From NCBI RefSeq assembly GCF_963855985.1, contig NC_087100.1:1151001-1215000 (forward strand): DNA of 64,000 nt, written 5' to 3'. Numbering within the stretch: the first letter of the stretch is position 1; each line of letters opens with the position of its first letter. This DNA comes from Ostrinia nubilalis (taxonomy: Eukaryota; Arthropoda; Insecta; Lepidoptera; Crambidae). Below are positions 33,004-45,086 of this stretch, piece after piece. The notes under the pieces are model-generated. The model saw nothing but the letters and a program-made list of their open reading frames with translations. It was not told the origin of the DNA and did not search any database. The position numbers and the translations under genes were made by a program.

Positions 33004-34409
33004 AAAATATTATAGAAAGAGGTAGGTTAAAAGTTGAATACATTGAATTTTCGGATAAATCCAGCTTTTTCAGTAACCTATTTATTGATACCGTTTTAGA
33101 AAAAAACAGGTTTTCGATACTTTGTATAGGTTTAGAAATAATTGAGTGAAATCACTTATCGCTATCATCCTATATTATGTACCTAACGACGCTTTTTGGC
33201 CTTATCAGGTAAACTCTATATCGACCCTCCAAAAATCACTAAATAAAATTCCCACACCATTTATCAACTCTATACAAATCCGCGCAATTCTCAGCAACAT
33301 CACACTTAACTTTGAACCTTAAATTCAAATGTTAAGCTTCAAGTTTGAACAGTAAGAACAAAAAAAGCTGAACATCACCAGGCTCTGAGAAGAAGCCCGG
33401 GGCTTGTGGACAAATCGCTAATTTCCATATAACAAATACTGAAGTCACGTTTTCAGTACAAAAATCGTAAGTTTTGAGTGGAACAGAAACGGGCAGGGTA
33501 CAGTCGGGTGTACAATTAATTGAACTGAAATGTTATCGCAATTGGGAGAAAAAAATTATACGTCAATTTTAAATGCAGGAACCACTTTTTAAAATTTTTG
33601 CAATAAGCATTATTTATTAGGTACTTATTATTCGTTCAAAGATTTATTTATTTCCTTCTTCCAACTGTTGTTTCGAAATAAACAGTTCAAATAACGCTTA
33701 TGTGCCTCTAAAATGCTTGTATACTTAGATAATAGATTTTATGGTTTGTCAACTGGTGAAAAAAAAAGTTATAAGTGGAATAGGAAGTTTTACAGTTATT
33801 TTGCTGAAACCAACGACAATTAGAGTTAAACTTGTGAGATAAGCTACACTTCTCTGTAACCTAAGACCACATTTATTGTACCACAATATCTCAGTGAATA
33901 AATAATCTTTGAATTAATATTCTGTACTACATACTTCCTAGGTATTCCTGCTGTATGCGTTACAATATTTGTAATTTCGTGAGACCATTAATAGTGCAAA
34001 AAATATTGAAAAGAGTACCGTTACCGACTGTACTCAAGGAAAAAGCTTTCGTGGCAAGAAATATGTTAAAACAAAAATGTGCGGGGCGTCGTGATAGATA
34101 AACATTTAGAGGATCGTGAACACACTGATTTTGTATAAAATCTATTGAATGGCAATGGATATTGTTATCATGAAGACAGTGGACAATCTGCGTGTCTCAA
34201 TTCAACAGTATACTTTATTTAAATGCTTATTATTTTTTGGTTTTACTTGCTGAATTAAGTAAAAAAACCAAGGAAGTCCGAAATTAAAAATATTAAAGTC
34301 ATTATTTTGTGGTGTAATTGGACCTAGCAAATTTATTTTTTTAAATAGGTTTAAAAGTTAGATTTATCATGTATTTTTCAGAAGGAAAAATAATAATACG
34401 AGTATTCTT
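33004..34409. other. AT-rich non-coding stretch
   Basis: I see nothing that can be annotated here. Confidence 0.4.
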
Positions 34410-34488
34410 CGTTCGTTTTAGCCGAATGACGTCCACTGCTGGACAAAGGCCTCCCCCAAGGTTTTCCACAATTATCGGTCCTGCGCTA
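34410..34488 (-). mobile_element. RTE-like LINE 3' end
   Basis: It reads CGTTCGTTTTAGCCGAATGA, CGTCCACTGCTGGACAAAGG and CCTCCCCCAAGGTTTTCCAC, the inverse of the family's last coding bases and GAACGA tail. AAT-rich runs flank both sides, so a target duplication cannot be defined. Confidence 0.8.
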
Positions 34489-35048
34489 ATAATAATAATA
34501 TTGTATAGTGCATTAAATTACTCATATCACATTAACCCCTCGTTATATGCTATAAGCATATTATGCTTTAGTTAGGATAGGAGTAGGTTGACCACAACAG
34601 GGTCAACATTGAGTTATTGTCCCCAAATGACTATCCAGACCAGTGTCAATGTAATTCGGGTTTGTTTATTCGAAAGATACTCCGTTTCTATTGGCATTTA
34701 CTTTACCTAGTGGATGCTAGTCTTTCTTTGACGGACACAAATCCACGTGAACCTAGGTTGTCTGTAAACCTGCTCGGTTATAGCTAATTACGAGTCAAGC
34801 AGATGTCAAGATCCGCAGGGTCACAGGTTCAAACCCAGACAGGTTGGCGTTTTGTATTCGGTCTGCTTCTCAGTCTAGATTTAGATTTGATTTTAATTTG
34901 ACATTGAGTTAGACTTTTGATATACTACGAGTATTTACGTGATATAGGTCATCATTCTGACTTTATGATAGTTTAAATGTCAATGACCTTACAATTAATG
35001 GTTTTAATTATTTAATGTACTGATTTAATGTTTGTTTTTCTATTTCAG

Positions 35049-35069
35049 GTGTCAATGATACCAGTTTTG
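35049..35069 (+). other. Candidate 21-nt micro-exon (unconfirmed)
   Basis: A branch-point-like TACTGAT (35018-35024) and a pyrimidine tract ending in CTATTTCAG (to 35048) precede 21 bases that begin GTGTCAATG. These are followed at once by a consensus donor GTAAGT (35070-35075). Twenty-one bases equal seven codons, so inclusion would keep frame. This is the best isolated splice-flanked segment in the window. No partner exon is identified and chance occurrence in 64 kb is possible. Confidence 0.3.
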
Positions 35070-35930
35070 GTAAGTCCACTCTACCCTTTTTTATCATAGC
35101 CCTTAATTCACCGGGAGTATTCACGCATAACATTACGATTCATATTGGAATTTTGTAAACACTCTCGTATACAACACTCAACATATTATTTTCTATTTTC
35201 TAGCAAACTCGCTTGTACCACCTTAATCCAAAACTCAATTATTTTACAGTTTTACAGATTTGTGTTCCTTAGTTAGACGACATAGTTTTAATCTTCCTAT
35301 GCCTATTATCTTATGACTGGCATTTCCTGACACTAAAGCGCACTCAATAATCTTTAGAATTACAACGGACGCAGAATTCTAAAAATCCACAGTTTACGGA
35401 CTTGCAAATTTTCACGTATACGTCTAAATAGAGCCATAGCGTACAGATAGGTATATACGTTAATTGCTCGCGGTAACTCCGGCGCATCTTAAATGCTAGG
35501 CTTAGATCTCACACGTGGAAATATAGTTTTTTTTTATCCACAACGAGGAAAGCTTTATAAAGGTTATAAATCGTAATGGTAAGCAAAATTCTTGCTCCAA
35601 TTTGGAAAACATTAAAACTAAACGCTGCAGTACAGTTGCTGTAGTATTTCCATCGATAAAATTGTCCTTCTTCTTCTTTTTAGTTGGTACACTCTTGTCA
35701 GAGTGGTCGTGGTCATCATTGTCAATCACAAAATTGTCCTTAGATCACCCTTAAAGTTCTATCACACTTTCCCGGACATATTGTATATTAATGCGTGGAA
35801 AGATTTTGTACAAAAAAAGTAATTAATAATTTAAATTCTTTGAAATAATGTAGGGTAATCTTCAGAGCACTAATAGAGTCACGTTTGAATAATTATGTTA
35901 CAGGACATAATGTATGTATTACGTAGCTTG

Positions 35931-36014
35931 ACTGAACATTCAATTTAATTCAATAATATCCCAAACTAGCGTATGGTAGTTTGGGATATTATTGAATTTA
36001 ATTAAATGTTCAGT
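35931..36014. repeat. 38-bp-arm palindrome
   Basis: The arm 35931-35968 pairs with 35977-36014 around an 8-base loop (GCGTATGG) with two or three mismatches. The core is ATAATATCCCAAACTA with its exact complement. It could be a small foldback element or a recombination hot spot. Confidence 0.8.
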
Positions 36015-37080
36015 AATAGAAAACAATTTCAGTAATAGAAACATCCTTTAGGTAGAATGTGAAAATGAGAAACGCACCTTTATGACTTTCCTCGTTACAT
36101 CTGAACTTACCCACCAGCATAAATATTCAGATGAAAACTGTTTAGTTAACGTTGTGATTACCCTTTATTACTGCAGAACGTATGGACCAAGCCTAACATA
36201 GGCCATTGTGTGGCCGTCCGGTGTGTGAAATATTTTGTAACACGCGACCTCACGTAACAGGCGATAGGTTAGGTGCGGCCAGGGTTGCTAGATCCAGTTA
36301 GGTTAGGCAAAATTCCTGACTTTTAAGTGCTTTAAATTACCGACTGGAGACTTTTACCCTTGATTTTTTTAGTTATTACAGCTTCATAAAAGTTTACTGA
36401 TCTGAGTTGCTGAAGCGAATATTGTTATCTACCTAATAGCAGATGACATATTATTATTATGTATATCCTATAGGAGAGTTATTCGTTTCCTAAGTAAATA
36501 GTCTGTCTCTGTGGTCAAGTCATAGTGTTAATTAGTTTTTAAAGTTGACATTGTTGCTCTAATTTGTTATAATCAACCATCTGATGACATTTGCACAATC
36601 TTTATAAAAATAATTCTGCATCCGTTTTATAAAATAAAACAATCTAATTTAATTTATTGTTCAAATATAATTGCTTCCTAGATATGAGCTCTTCTAACTT
36701 ACAATAATTCTAGTAATTGTCAAGTGGTTAAACACTAACAAATCTAATTAATCTAAGTTTTTGTCTTCTAAATACCGTTTCAGCTCGTAATGACAACTAG
36801 GTACTTTTCAAGGGCAACCCTAGCACTTCTAAGTTCACATGCGTATTTATTGGCTGGAATTAATTAATATAGGTTTACAGCTTCGCCTGTTTCCTATAAC
36901 GCATTGTCGTTGTGAGAGTCGTGTCACTACCCCACGAGTTATTGGTGGTACGTGCCGTGATGCGCGGGCGAGGTTCCACGATGCTCGGATGTTTTAACTA
37001 ATAAAATTCGCTGTGTAATATGAAGTGGGGGTATTAGTGTGGATGCAGGATCGCGTTTTGTTATTTGACCTTTGTAAATG
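36015..37080. other. Non-coding stretch
   Basis: No gene is recognised. The segment at 36170-36290 is GC-richer without motifs. Confidence 0.4.
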
Positions 37081-37407
37081 GCGAGATCAAATCAGAAATG
37101 AGGAGATCCGTAAACGAACTAAAGTCGCTGACATAGCCCGACGGATTAGCAAGCTGAAGTGGCAATGGGCAGGGCACATAGTACGCAGAACTGACAGCTG
37201 ATAATTCAGCAAGGTTCTGGAATGGAGGCCGCGTACCGGAAAAAGCAGCGTAGGACGTCCACCCACAAGGTGGACCGACGACATCGTAAAGGTAGCAGGG
37301 AAGCGCTGGACGCAGGCCGCTACGAATCGATCAACATGGAAAGCATTGAGGGAGGCCTATGTTCAACAGTGGACGTTCTATGGCTGAAATGATGATGATG
37401 ATGATGA
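37081..37407 (+). mobile_element. RTE-like LINE 3' end, longest copy
   Basis: From 37082 about 102 codons run to the TGA at 37385-37387. The peptide includes RDQIRNEEIRKRTKVADIAR, KLKWQWAGHIVRR, VGRPPTRWTDDIVKVAGKRW and LREAYVQQWTFYG, the usual C-terminal end of RTE-type endonuclease/reverse-transcriptase proteins. The only damage is two consecutive stops (TGATAA) after RRTDS. The tail is (ATG)n. It serves as the reference for the other truncated copies here. Confidence 0.88.
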
Positions 37408-38978
37408 AGTAGGCCCTTTTTAGGGCACTTATACACGCCTAAAATATAGCTTGCTACTTCTTGTGTTGAGAAGAAGTGACTTAAGAAACTAATAAAATGA
37501 TATGAGATTGGGACTCAATTGTATGAAAATGGAGTATTCATAATGTACTGAAAAATACTTCCATTTCGTACATTATTTTGACCTGTTTGTTTTAAACAAA
37601 ATTGAACAAGGATGCCTATTATGCTCTTTTCTTATTCACAACGAGGAAGCTCTTGGATCTTTACCTGCTGGAAAATGATTTGATCATAATATCTTCTGCC
37701 AAAAACAAAGACCTATTTCGATCATTACTTCACTCAACAATCAAGGGATTGCAAACAAACTGTAGGCGTAAAATTGTTAAAGAATAGACCTTTTTTCGCC
37801 AATCAATCGTATGACTCATCATGTAGGCTTAAATTAAATAATCACAATGGCCGCCCACGCTCTGATCGAGTCTAATTCAGAACGACTGCTCATCAAGCTT
37901 TACATTGTGGTATCTTATTTCGTGGTAATAAATGCTATTTTAGAACAAAAATGTAGAGTTTGTTATGTGGAGACTACGATTAAAAATTACAAAATAACGA
38001 CCTTCACGGGATTAAGCTTTAGATTAATTATTTCTATTGTCTGCAAAAGTTGAAAAAAATAGATCTAAAAAAACTGTAAGGTATAAAATATCAGTTACAT
38101 AATGTTAATTGATCTAGAGTTGGACAATGTAGTAGGATTCGATTTCATGATAGTTATCTTCATAAAAGGCATGTGCGGTTTAATTTAATTGAAAACGTTT
38201 TAAAATTACATATCTATTACCTATCCTTGGCCACTAAAAGCTTTGTGAACTTGAAAGCTTGCAACTACTTTTCTTTTATCTTCATGAAAAAAAAAATATT
38301 GCCTTCAAATTCTTCATTATTATGCACGTAGTGAAATCTTACAAATTAATTTTCTGAGTAACTTATAATATTAACGAATTCTTAAATAGTACTTATGCAT
38401 TATCAGCAACTGGATTTCAAAAAGCTCATTTCTTCTTCCTAACCTTTTTTCGTTCATATTTAATTTTTACATTCAACAAATCATAGACGAACCAAAATCT
38501 TACATAAACAATCAATTAAAAATAAATCATAATTCGTAGAACCATTCGTAGGTTGGATTTATAAAGAGCACTCGTACGCACTCGGCTTCGCTCAGCTTTT
38601 GACTTGACGTGGGTGTTAACTTGTCAAGTGCTACGTGGTGTAGACCAAATAGAAAAGTAAAACTTGACTGGAATTTGATCATTTGGATAAATGAATTTGT
38701 ACAGGGAAATTAACGACGAGACAAAAATTCCAGTGTTCATAAGGATATTTACATGACTATTGTTGGAATAAATCACGAAAATATAGATTGCCACTTAGAA
38801 GAGGGATGAAATTGCAATGCCAATGCTATATGGAGCAATTCATCCTATTTTCATCATATTTTTTCCAGTGTTTTTATAATATTTTTCAGCTACTAACAAC
38901 AGACAACGTGCTACTTGCTTATTTAATTAGGTACTGTAGTTTTAATTCGAAGGCGAGCGGGTTGTATACTTGGTAAAT
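37408..38978. other. AT-rich non-coding stretch
   Basis: ORFs at 37602, 37847 and 38788 have no recognisable domain and AT-driven composition. Nothing else is seen. Confidence 0.4.
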
Positions 38979-39253
38979 ACATAATGTTAGCATCCAGGCT
39001 CGCGACCTTTACCAGATCGTCGGTCCACCTAGTAGGAGGCCTGCCCATGCTACGTCTTCCAGCCCGTGGTCGCCACTCGAGAACTTTCTTGCCCCAACGG
39101 CCATCGTCTCTACGAGCTATGTGCCCCGCCCACTGCCACTTGATTTTAGCAATTCTGGGCAGCGCAGGACCGTTCATTGTGGAAAACCTTGGGGGAGGCC
39201 TTTGTCCAGCAGTGGACGTCATTTGGCTGAAACGAACGAACATAATGTTAGCA
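38979..39253. mobile_element. RTE-like LINE tail with 5' inversion (twin priming)
   Basis: The insertion is flanked by ACATAATGTTAGCA at 38979-38992 and 39240-39253 (14-bp target duplication). The left part, 38993 to about 39162, is inverted: on the minus strand it encodes KIKWQWAGHIARR...MGRPPTRWTDDLVKVA. The right part, about 39163-39239, is in plus orientation and supplies the following DRSLWKTLGEAFVQQWTSFG and tail. Only a few codons are missing at the inversion junction. Confidence 0.88.
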
Positions 39254-40408
39254 ATCCACTTAGGATTGTGTGTGCAATAATATAACGTTAAAGAAGACCT
39301 GCAAGGAGAACTATTTACACTTGCAAGGTTGCTTCTTATCAGTATTCTTAGATGCGATTTTAAATTGATTATTTCACTTGGTTCATCACCTAAATGAGCT
39401 GGCCGTTCTTGTCACACTATCTTCTTATCTCAAACCACAGTAATTACTTTCCGATGGTTAACAAAAGACGACCCGATTGTTAACAGTTGATGAGAAAGTG
39501 GGCGGGACCTTGTGCTAATAGAACCATTGTTTTTGTTGAGGCAATTCGTTAAACGAAAGTGTTATCTCAAATTGGTGACCTCTGGACTAAAGGTCACCGT
39601 TGGCTAAGTATATGAGTCAGAAGATTAATTAATATACCTTAATTTGGCTGATGAGTTTGACATTTTGAATGATTAAGTTTCAATAAAATTTGACCGTGCA
39701 TAATTAATTATTTATCAAACTAAAGCCTAAGCATTTCAATATGTAGAGTGATAATTATTAATTAATCAAGGACAATATCAAGTATTTATAGCAAAAAATT
39801 ACATGAATGATGATTAGAATCTGTAAATCTATATTTTAAACGAGATTTATGGACGTGAAAAATAATGTAGAATTTAAAAGTTATTAGATGAAGAAGAACA
39901 GACGACTAAAAAACAGAATAACTATGAACTAAGTAAAAAATAAAATTAATTAATAGATCCAAATGATTCTGAGTAGATTTGCCTTGATTTTAAAGATTAC
40001 AAGAATTACGTAAAAAACGAAGTTTATTTCTAAAACTCATTTGCAAAAGTTGTTGGTGTCAGAAGTAATGAAAACAAACACTACTATTTTTAAAATCACT
40101 TTATACCTCAGTCACTTCATGATTATTATGTAATTACTAATTTATAAAATAGTGTTTATACTACATAAATATTTTAGGATAGTTAAATTCTAATCGTGAT
40201 GACACAGCTTAATTAAATTCATTTTAAGTATCAATCATACCAGATAGCCTTTTGATTGAAATCGTAAACAAATAAGCGTTCATTACTTAAATGATTTGAC
40301 GTCCAAATAAAACCACTCATGCGCATTAGATAGTTATCTCTATTCATAAAATACGATAACTGTTACAAAATAGTGATGTATCATATACTCGTACCTACAA
40401 CTACATGT
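39254..40408. other. AT-rich non-coding stretch
   Basis: I see no gene, RNA or bounded repeat here. Confidence 0.45.
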
Positions 40409-40630
40409 ATCGATTTTAATATTATAAATGCGAAAGTAACTCTGTCTGTCTCACTTTCACGCCTAAACCACTGAGCCGATTTTGATGAAATTTGGCATAG
40501 AGATAGTTTGAGTCCCGGGAAAGGATATAGGATAGTTTTTATCCCGGTTTTTGAAACAGGGACGCGCGCGATAATGTTTTTCTGTGACAGACAAAATTCC
40601 ACGCGGGCGAAGCGGCGGGCGGAAAGCTAG
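40409..40630 (+). mobile_element. Lep1-like non-autonomous Helitron, copy 1
   Basis: It contains AATATTATAAATGCGAAAGT, CGCCTAAACCACTGAGCCGA, GATAGTTTTTATCCCGGTTT and CACGCGGGCGAAGCGGCGGG, and ends AAAGCTAG before T. The GC-rich hairpin followed by CTAG at the 3' end fits Helitrons. The usual 5' TCTATACTA start is eroded here. It has no coding potential. Confidence 0.75.
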
Positions 40631-41363
40631 TAAAACTATATGGCAGGCAGAATATTCAAATAAAAGCTGCAGCAAGATTCAAGAAAATGTTCAGAAATCG
40701 ATTGTTCCATTTTTATCCAAAAGTATAGTTTTAATGCTTTGGCAACAGATAACTGAAGAAGGTAGTCATTGATATTGAATGCTTAAAACTGACATTTTAT
40801 CGAATTAAAATGACATAAATATCGACTTGAATCGGTGATCCGATTGGTACTCTATGGAGATCCAATACTCAAATCTCTTATGTTATCGATAAAAATCTAT
40901 AGCTATCGATTGGTCGATAAACCTTTCGACAGCATTAACAGGTGATGTATGGGCATGAGCCTGGCATCAATATTAATCTCATTGTCTGACGAAGTGCAAA
41001 ATATCTTCCCGGACGAAACAATTAACTCGTGATCACCGAGCGGGTGAGTTGGCGACTCGTGCTCAGGGCTGGCGATGGACCTGGAAAAGAATATAACAAT
41101 TAATTGTATTGGTTTATGCAGTATGAACCTAACACTATTTTATATTTCTTAGTTTCTTTTATTTATTAAGCCTGCCTTAGAGTTTATCAATATTTTAAAA
41201 AAATCTAATAACAAATATCATAGAGCGGCTATACAATCCCTGTATTGTGGAGAGGGGATCTCAAATAAGATTTTTTGTGAAAAATGTCGCAAATAAAGTA
41301 ACCATTTTGGACAGAAGCCTACCACCCAACTCCTGCGCTCCTCTACGGATTTAGTATAAAAAG

Positions 41364-41560
41364 ACCTCTTTCTTCATCATCATTATCATTTCAGCCACAG
41401 GACGTCCACTGCTGAACATAGGCCTCCCCAATGACTTCCACATCGCACGGTTGGTAGCGGCCTGCATCCAGCGCCTTCCTGCTACCTTTATCAGGTCGTT
41501 GGTCCACCTTATGGATGGACGTCCCACGCTGCGTTTTCCGGACGGACAAACCTCTTTCTT
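41364..41560 (-). mobile_element. RTE-like LINE tail with 11-bp target duplication
   Basis: The insertion at 41375-41549 is bounded by ACCTCTTTCTT at 41364-41374 and 41550-41560. It begins with the complement of the (ATG)n tail (CATCATCATTATCATTTCAG). It continues through CGTCCACTGCTGAACATAGG to the GRP-T-W block, where it is truncated. Confidence 0.87.
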
Positions 41561-42013
41561 AATAGTCTTTAACTACTTTTTGCGAATTTCAAAAATCAAC
41601 TACCTACACCTTCCAACATCCTTTTATAAATACAGAAATAAATAATAAATTGCATTTAGGAACTTAGTGGCAGCCCTGCGCCCAGGGCATGCGCCCGCGC
41701 ACCTCTCACGATATCACGATTTCTCACACGGTCATGTCCATGTCATAATAATAGCACATGCTTAGGTGCCTATTTGTTTCAAATATCATGTTCGCTTCAA
41801 TAAATTACCCGAAGATTCTATTAACCATTTCAGTTTAACATCTGACCTTTGGTTCCGGATTAATGATATTTTATAGTGTATAATTAGACTTTGTTTATAT
41901 CAAAACATCTGCAGTTTGAGGCCGTTGAGGCGCAAGCACTGTTATACGATCGTTTGTATGATCAGATGGTTGTTTGCAAAATTTGCAAGATGCTAATGAT
42001 CAAAATAAATGGT

Positions 42014-42113
42014 TATCTGGAAGAGAATGCCACATGGCATTAAGCTCGCCTGTTGTACCACTGTTTTTTATGTGTGCAATAAAGATTTTAAATAAATAAA
42101 TAAATAAATAAAA
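42014..42113 (+). mobile_element. LINE 3' UTR with (AAAT)n tail
   Basis: GAGAATGCCACATGGCATTA, CTCGCCTGTTGTACCACTG and GTGCAATAAAGATTTTAAAT lead into AAATAAATAAATAAATAAAA. This looks like the untranslated end and simple-repeat tail of a non-LTR element, including an AATAAA signal. No coding part remains. Confidence 0.55.
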
Positions 42114-42283
42114 TAGAAAGCATTAAGAGTATTCACAGATTTTCTAACTTAAATAAATTTAATTTTGTTATTTTAATTAAACACATAATTAACATACATA
42201 CTTGGAATCATGAAAGACGTAGCTTATATGAAAAAATAACAGCATGTCAGACGTAACATGGGGAATTACAGATGGTCCTTTGC

Positions 42284-42420
42284 TCGTTCGTTCTTTTTAG
42301 CCATATAAGGTCAACTGCTGGACAAAGACCTCCATCAAAGATCTCCACTACGACCCTATGTGGCTCACATCCAGCCTAGGTGCTTCCATCATTACGAGGT
42401 CATCTGTCCACCAAGTCCAC
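42284..42420 (-). mobile_element. RTE-like LINE 3' fragment
   Basis: A diverged copy in which AAGGTCAACTGCTGGACAAA, CATCCAGCCTAGGTGCTTCC and GAGGTCATCTGTCCACCAAG match the inverse of the family tail. No target duplication was found. Confidence 0.7.
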
Positions 42421-43861
42421 AGATCGCTTTTACTTTCAACAAAGTAAGAACGACTTTATGCAGTTACTATTTTAATTTGTGAAGTTAGAGCTTCATAAAT
42501 CAAATTGGGTTACTTATGCTTCAACAATTTACTGCTCTCACAATTATTTACAAAGGACATGACATGTTTGCATACAGCAACCTTGTCTGCCTCCGTATTC
42601 TCACTCAAATATTAATAACAATTCAACTTGAATCCTAAATGCCTATGCAAAATCCCTTAAAATACCAGCCGTTTTAGACAGTGAGTCATAACTGCATCAA
42701 TCGCAACGAATCGCGAACGCTTAGGAGTTTTCTGATCGCGTAGGCGTGCGAGCGAGGGCGATGTAGCGAGATGCCTTATCTAGAGCTAGCGCCTATATCT
42801 ATTCAGTTTAAGGTGTTATTTGGAGTCACGATATTAGAAATTGTAATTATACTTCCACTGATTGATGTAGCTAAAACAAATGAACTATTAGTAAAAAATA
42901 CTGCCCCCACTGTAGCACATGAGTATGTGAGTGCAGACAATATTCGTCAGCTTTCTTTAAACTATTGAAGAAATTTAACCTAATTTAATGGCTTTAATAA
43001 GCAAGATCAATTAGGTTACCATAGAGCCAATGAACGAAGTTCGCGACCTCTACACTAAACTAAAAAGATTTTACAAATACAATTAGGAAAACATTCGGTA
43101 TAACATTATTACAGTTAACTGTGTCCATGTAACGTTTTCAGTAACATAACCCTATGTATGAGATGTCCAAACTATAAACCTTTTTTAAAAATATAAAAGA
43201 AATTCTTTCAACAATCTTCACGATAAGTTGCCATATTATTTATCCCAAAACCCTACCATTTCGATACCGTTATAACACCGCAGCAATACCGTTCCCCGGA
43301 TAACCGCGTTCAAATCACAAAGCAGCGACTGTTTGATTATAAGCAAACTAAACTTGGATTGTAATGAGATCGTGATTTCTGTTTATGAGTTGTTCCTCGC
43401 TGGAGGTGACATTTGCGAACAATGTGGGACGGTGGGACTGCTGTGACGTCATGGGCGAGGGATTTGATGAGCGACTGGCGGATGCATTTGCTAATGCTGT
43501 CAAGTCTAGCACTTACGTCAGTGTTAGAAGTATTTAGGATGATGAACTAAATTAGTCATTCAGTTTTTTGCAGTGACGACGATGAATATATCTTAACTAT
43601 CCACACAATGGATATGAGTAAGCTAGCTGACATTAGATTTGCTCCTGGATAATAATCTATTTGAGCTAAGATCGTTATAACTGGCACTCACTTAATTGAT
43701 TAATTTTTCATAATACTTGCAGGGAGAAATTGAAATCTATTTTGGTTAAAAATGGCGCAGATTTTGTGTACTTTTGTCACTTACAAAGACAAGTCGTCAA
43801 AAGTGTCCCCAGAAAGATGCAAATGTAAATAATTCACTCTTAATTACTCCCACTTATTTAT
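42421..43861. other. Non-coding stretch
   Basis: A 65-codon ORF at 42771-42968 has a hydrophobic middle (ILEIVIILPLIDV), but no recognised domain, splice context or repeat support. I do not call it a gene. Confidence 0.35.
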
Positions 43862-44086
43862 TAAGTCGCGGGCGGCCCCGCGACTTCGCCCGCGTGGAAT
43901 TTTGTCTGTCACAGAAAAACTTTATCGCGCGCGTCCCTGTTTCAAAAACCGGGATAAAAACTATCCTATGTCCTTTCCCGGGACTCAAACTATCTCTATG
44001 CCAAATTTAATCAAAATCGGTTCAGTGGTTTAGGCGTGAAAGCAAGACAGACAGAGTTACTTTCGCATTTATAATGTTAGTATAGA
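43862..44086 (-). mobile_element. Lep1-like non-autonomous Helitron, copy 2
   Basis: This is an inverse relative of 40409-40630. It keeps the 5' start, whose minus-strand sequence reads TCTATACTAACATTATAAAT from 44086. The 3' GC-rich hairpin is changed to GTCGCGG-GCGGCC-CCGCGAC, and the terminal CTAG is not visible. Confidence 0.75.
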
Positions 44087-44686
44087 TTCTGCTAGCATCC
44101 GACCAGAAGGCAGTTGATTGCAATAAACTATCTCCATTTAAAAATGAATAATAAAAGCAAAAAATTATTTACACAAATACAAACCACAGAGAACAATTAC
44201 TACAATGCATTTGTCGTATACTGACTCTAATTGAATTAGTTCTAAACTCATAAAGATCCCAAGTGTTTAGCCACGGATCTACGAAACCAGATCGCGTTCA
44301 CACAAATGCCATAACTCAAAAACCATTAAACTTTATCGCTTATCAAATCAATTTAATGGTAAGCAATTTGAAACTATACTTTCGACTATCAAAAATATAC
44401 CCACAACCAGTGTATTCAAATCTGTTTCTTCCATCAACTTCTACTCGTCGATAGGTCTTTTTATATTAGTTGATGCGCAGTGTCTTTGATTTAGAAAAAT
44501 AAGTCTTATGGCAAGAAAAATAGATATGTCAATGGTAAGGAAGATAGTAATAAAGCAACCTTTTGTTTCGTATTTGTATTAATGTGCTCGTTTGATTATA
44601 TGGGAAAGCTGGGCCTGTTTTTGGTGTTATAATTTTTATCAATTTGTACGAAGAAAGAAGATTTCACGTTCCGTACTTTAATCGTA

Positions 44687-44773
44687 TGAGACGTTTCGTC
44701 GTTTCAGCCGAAAGACGTCCACTGCTGGACAAAGGCCTCCCCCAAAGATTTCCACAAAGACCGTGAGACGTTT
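44687..44773 (-). mobile_element. RTE-like LINE tail with 10-bp target duplication
   Basis: The insert of 67 bp (44697-44763) lies between TGAGACGTTT at 44687-44696 and 44764-44773. It carries TTTCAGCCGAAAGACGTCCA, CTGCTGGACAAAGGCCTCCC and CCAAAGATTTCCACAAAG, the extreme 3' end of the family. Confidence 0.85.
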
Positions 44774-45002
44774 ATTCATGTAGATTCTAGTTATCTTAGC
44801 ACTTTTATGGATAACTTTGTATGAGCTAAAAATACGAACTTAAATTTAAACTTTTTAACCCCAAAAGTTAAAATTAATTAAAGTCTACTCGTATCTGGAA
44901 AATAGATAACTAGTCTAGTTTAGGTTATTGCAGATTCAATTCAGTCAGACAGTTCTAAAATTAAACTATAATTTTATTATTATCCATCAGAAGGAACATT
45001 AA

Positions 45003-45086
45003 GGCTGGGTTACTTTCTTACTTTAACTTTAACAAACGTCAAAAGTCTGACAAACTCCATACAAAATTAGGTGGTGCAACTCAGCC
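45003..45086 (-). mobile_element. Small foldback MITE, copy A
   Basis: GGCTGGGTTACTTTCTTACT and AGGTGGTGCAACTCAGCC are imperfect inverted ends. The body TTTAACAAACGTCAAAAGTC and GACAAACTCCATACAAAA is the inverse of part of 51347-51450. Confidence 0.7.

Noticed and set aside
37087..37284. Minus-strand ORF over the RTE tail
   Set aside because: It is the antisense shadow of the plus-strand LINE C-terminal frame, which has the recognisable peptide.
42771..42968. 65-codon ORF with a hydrophobic segment
   Set aside because: No domain, repeat or splice support. ORFs of this size are expected by chance in 64 kb.
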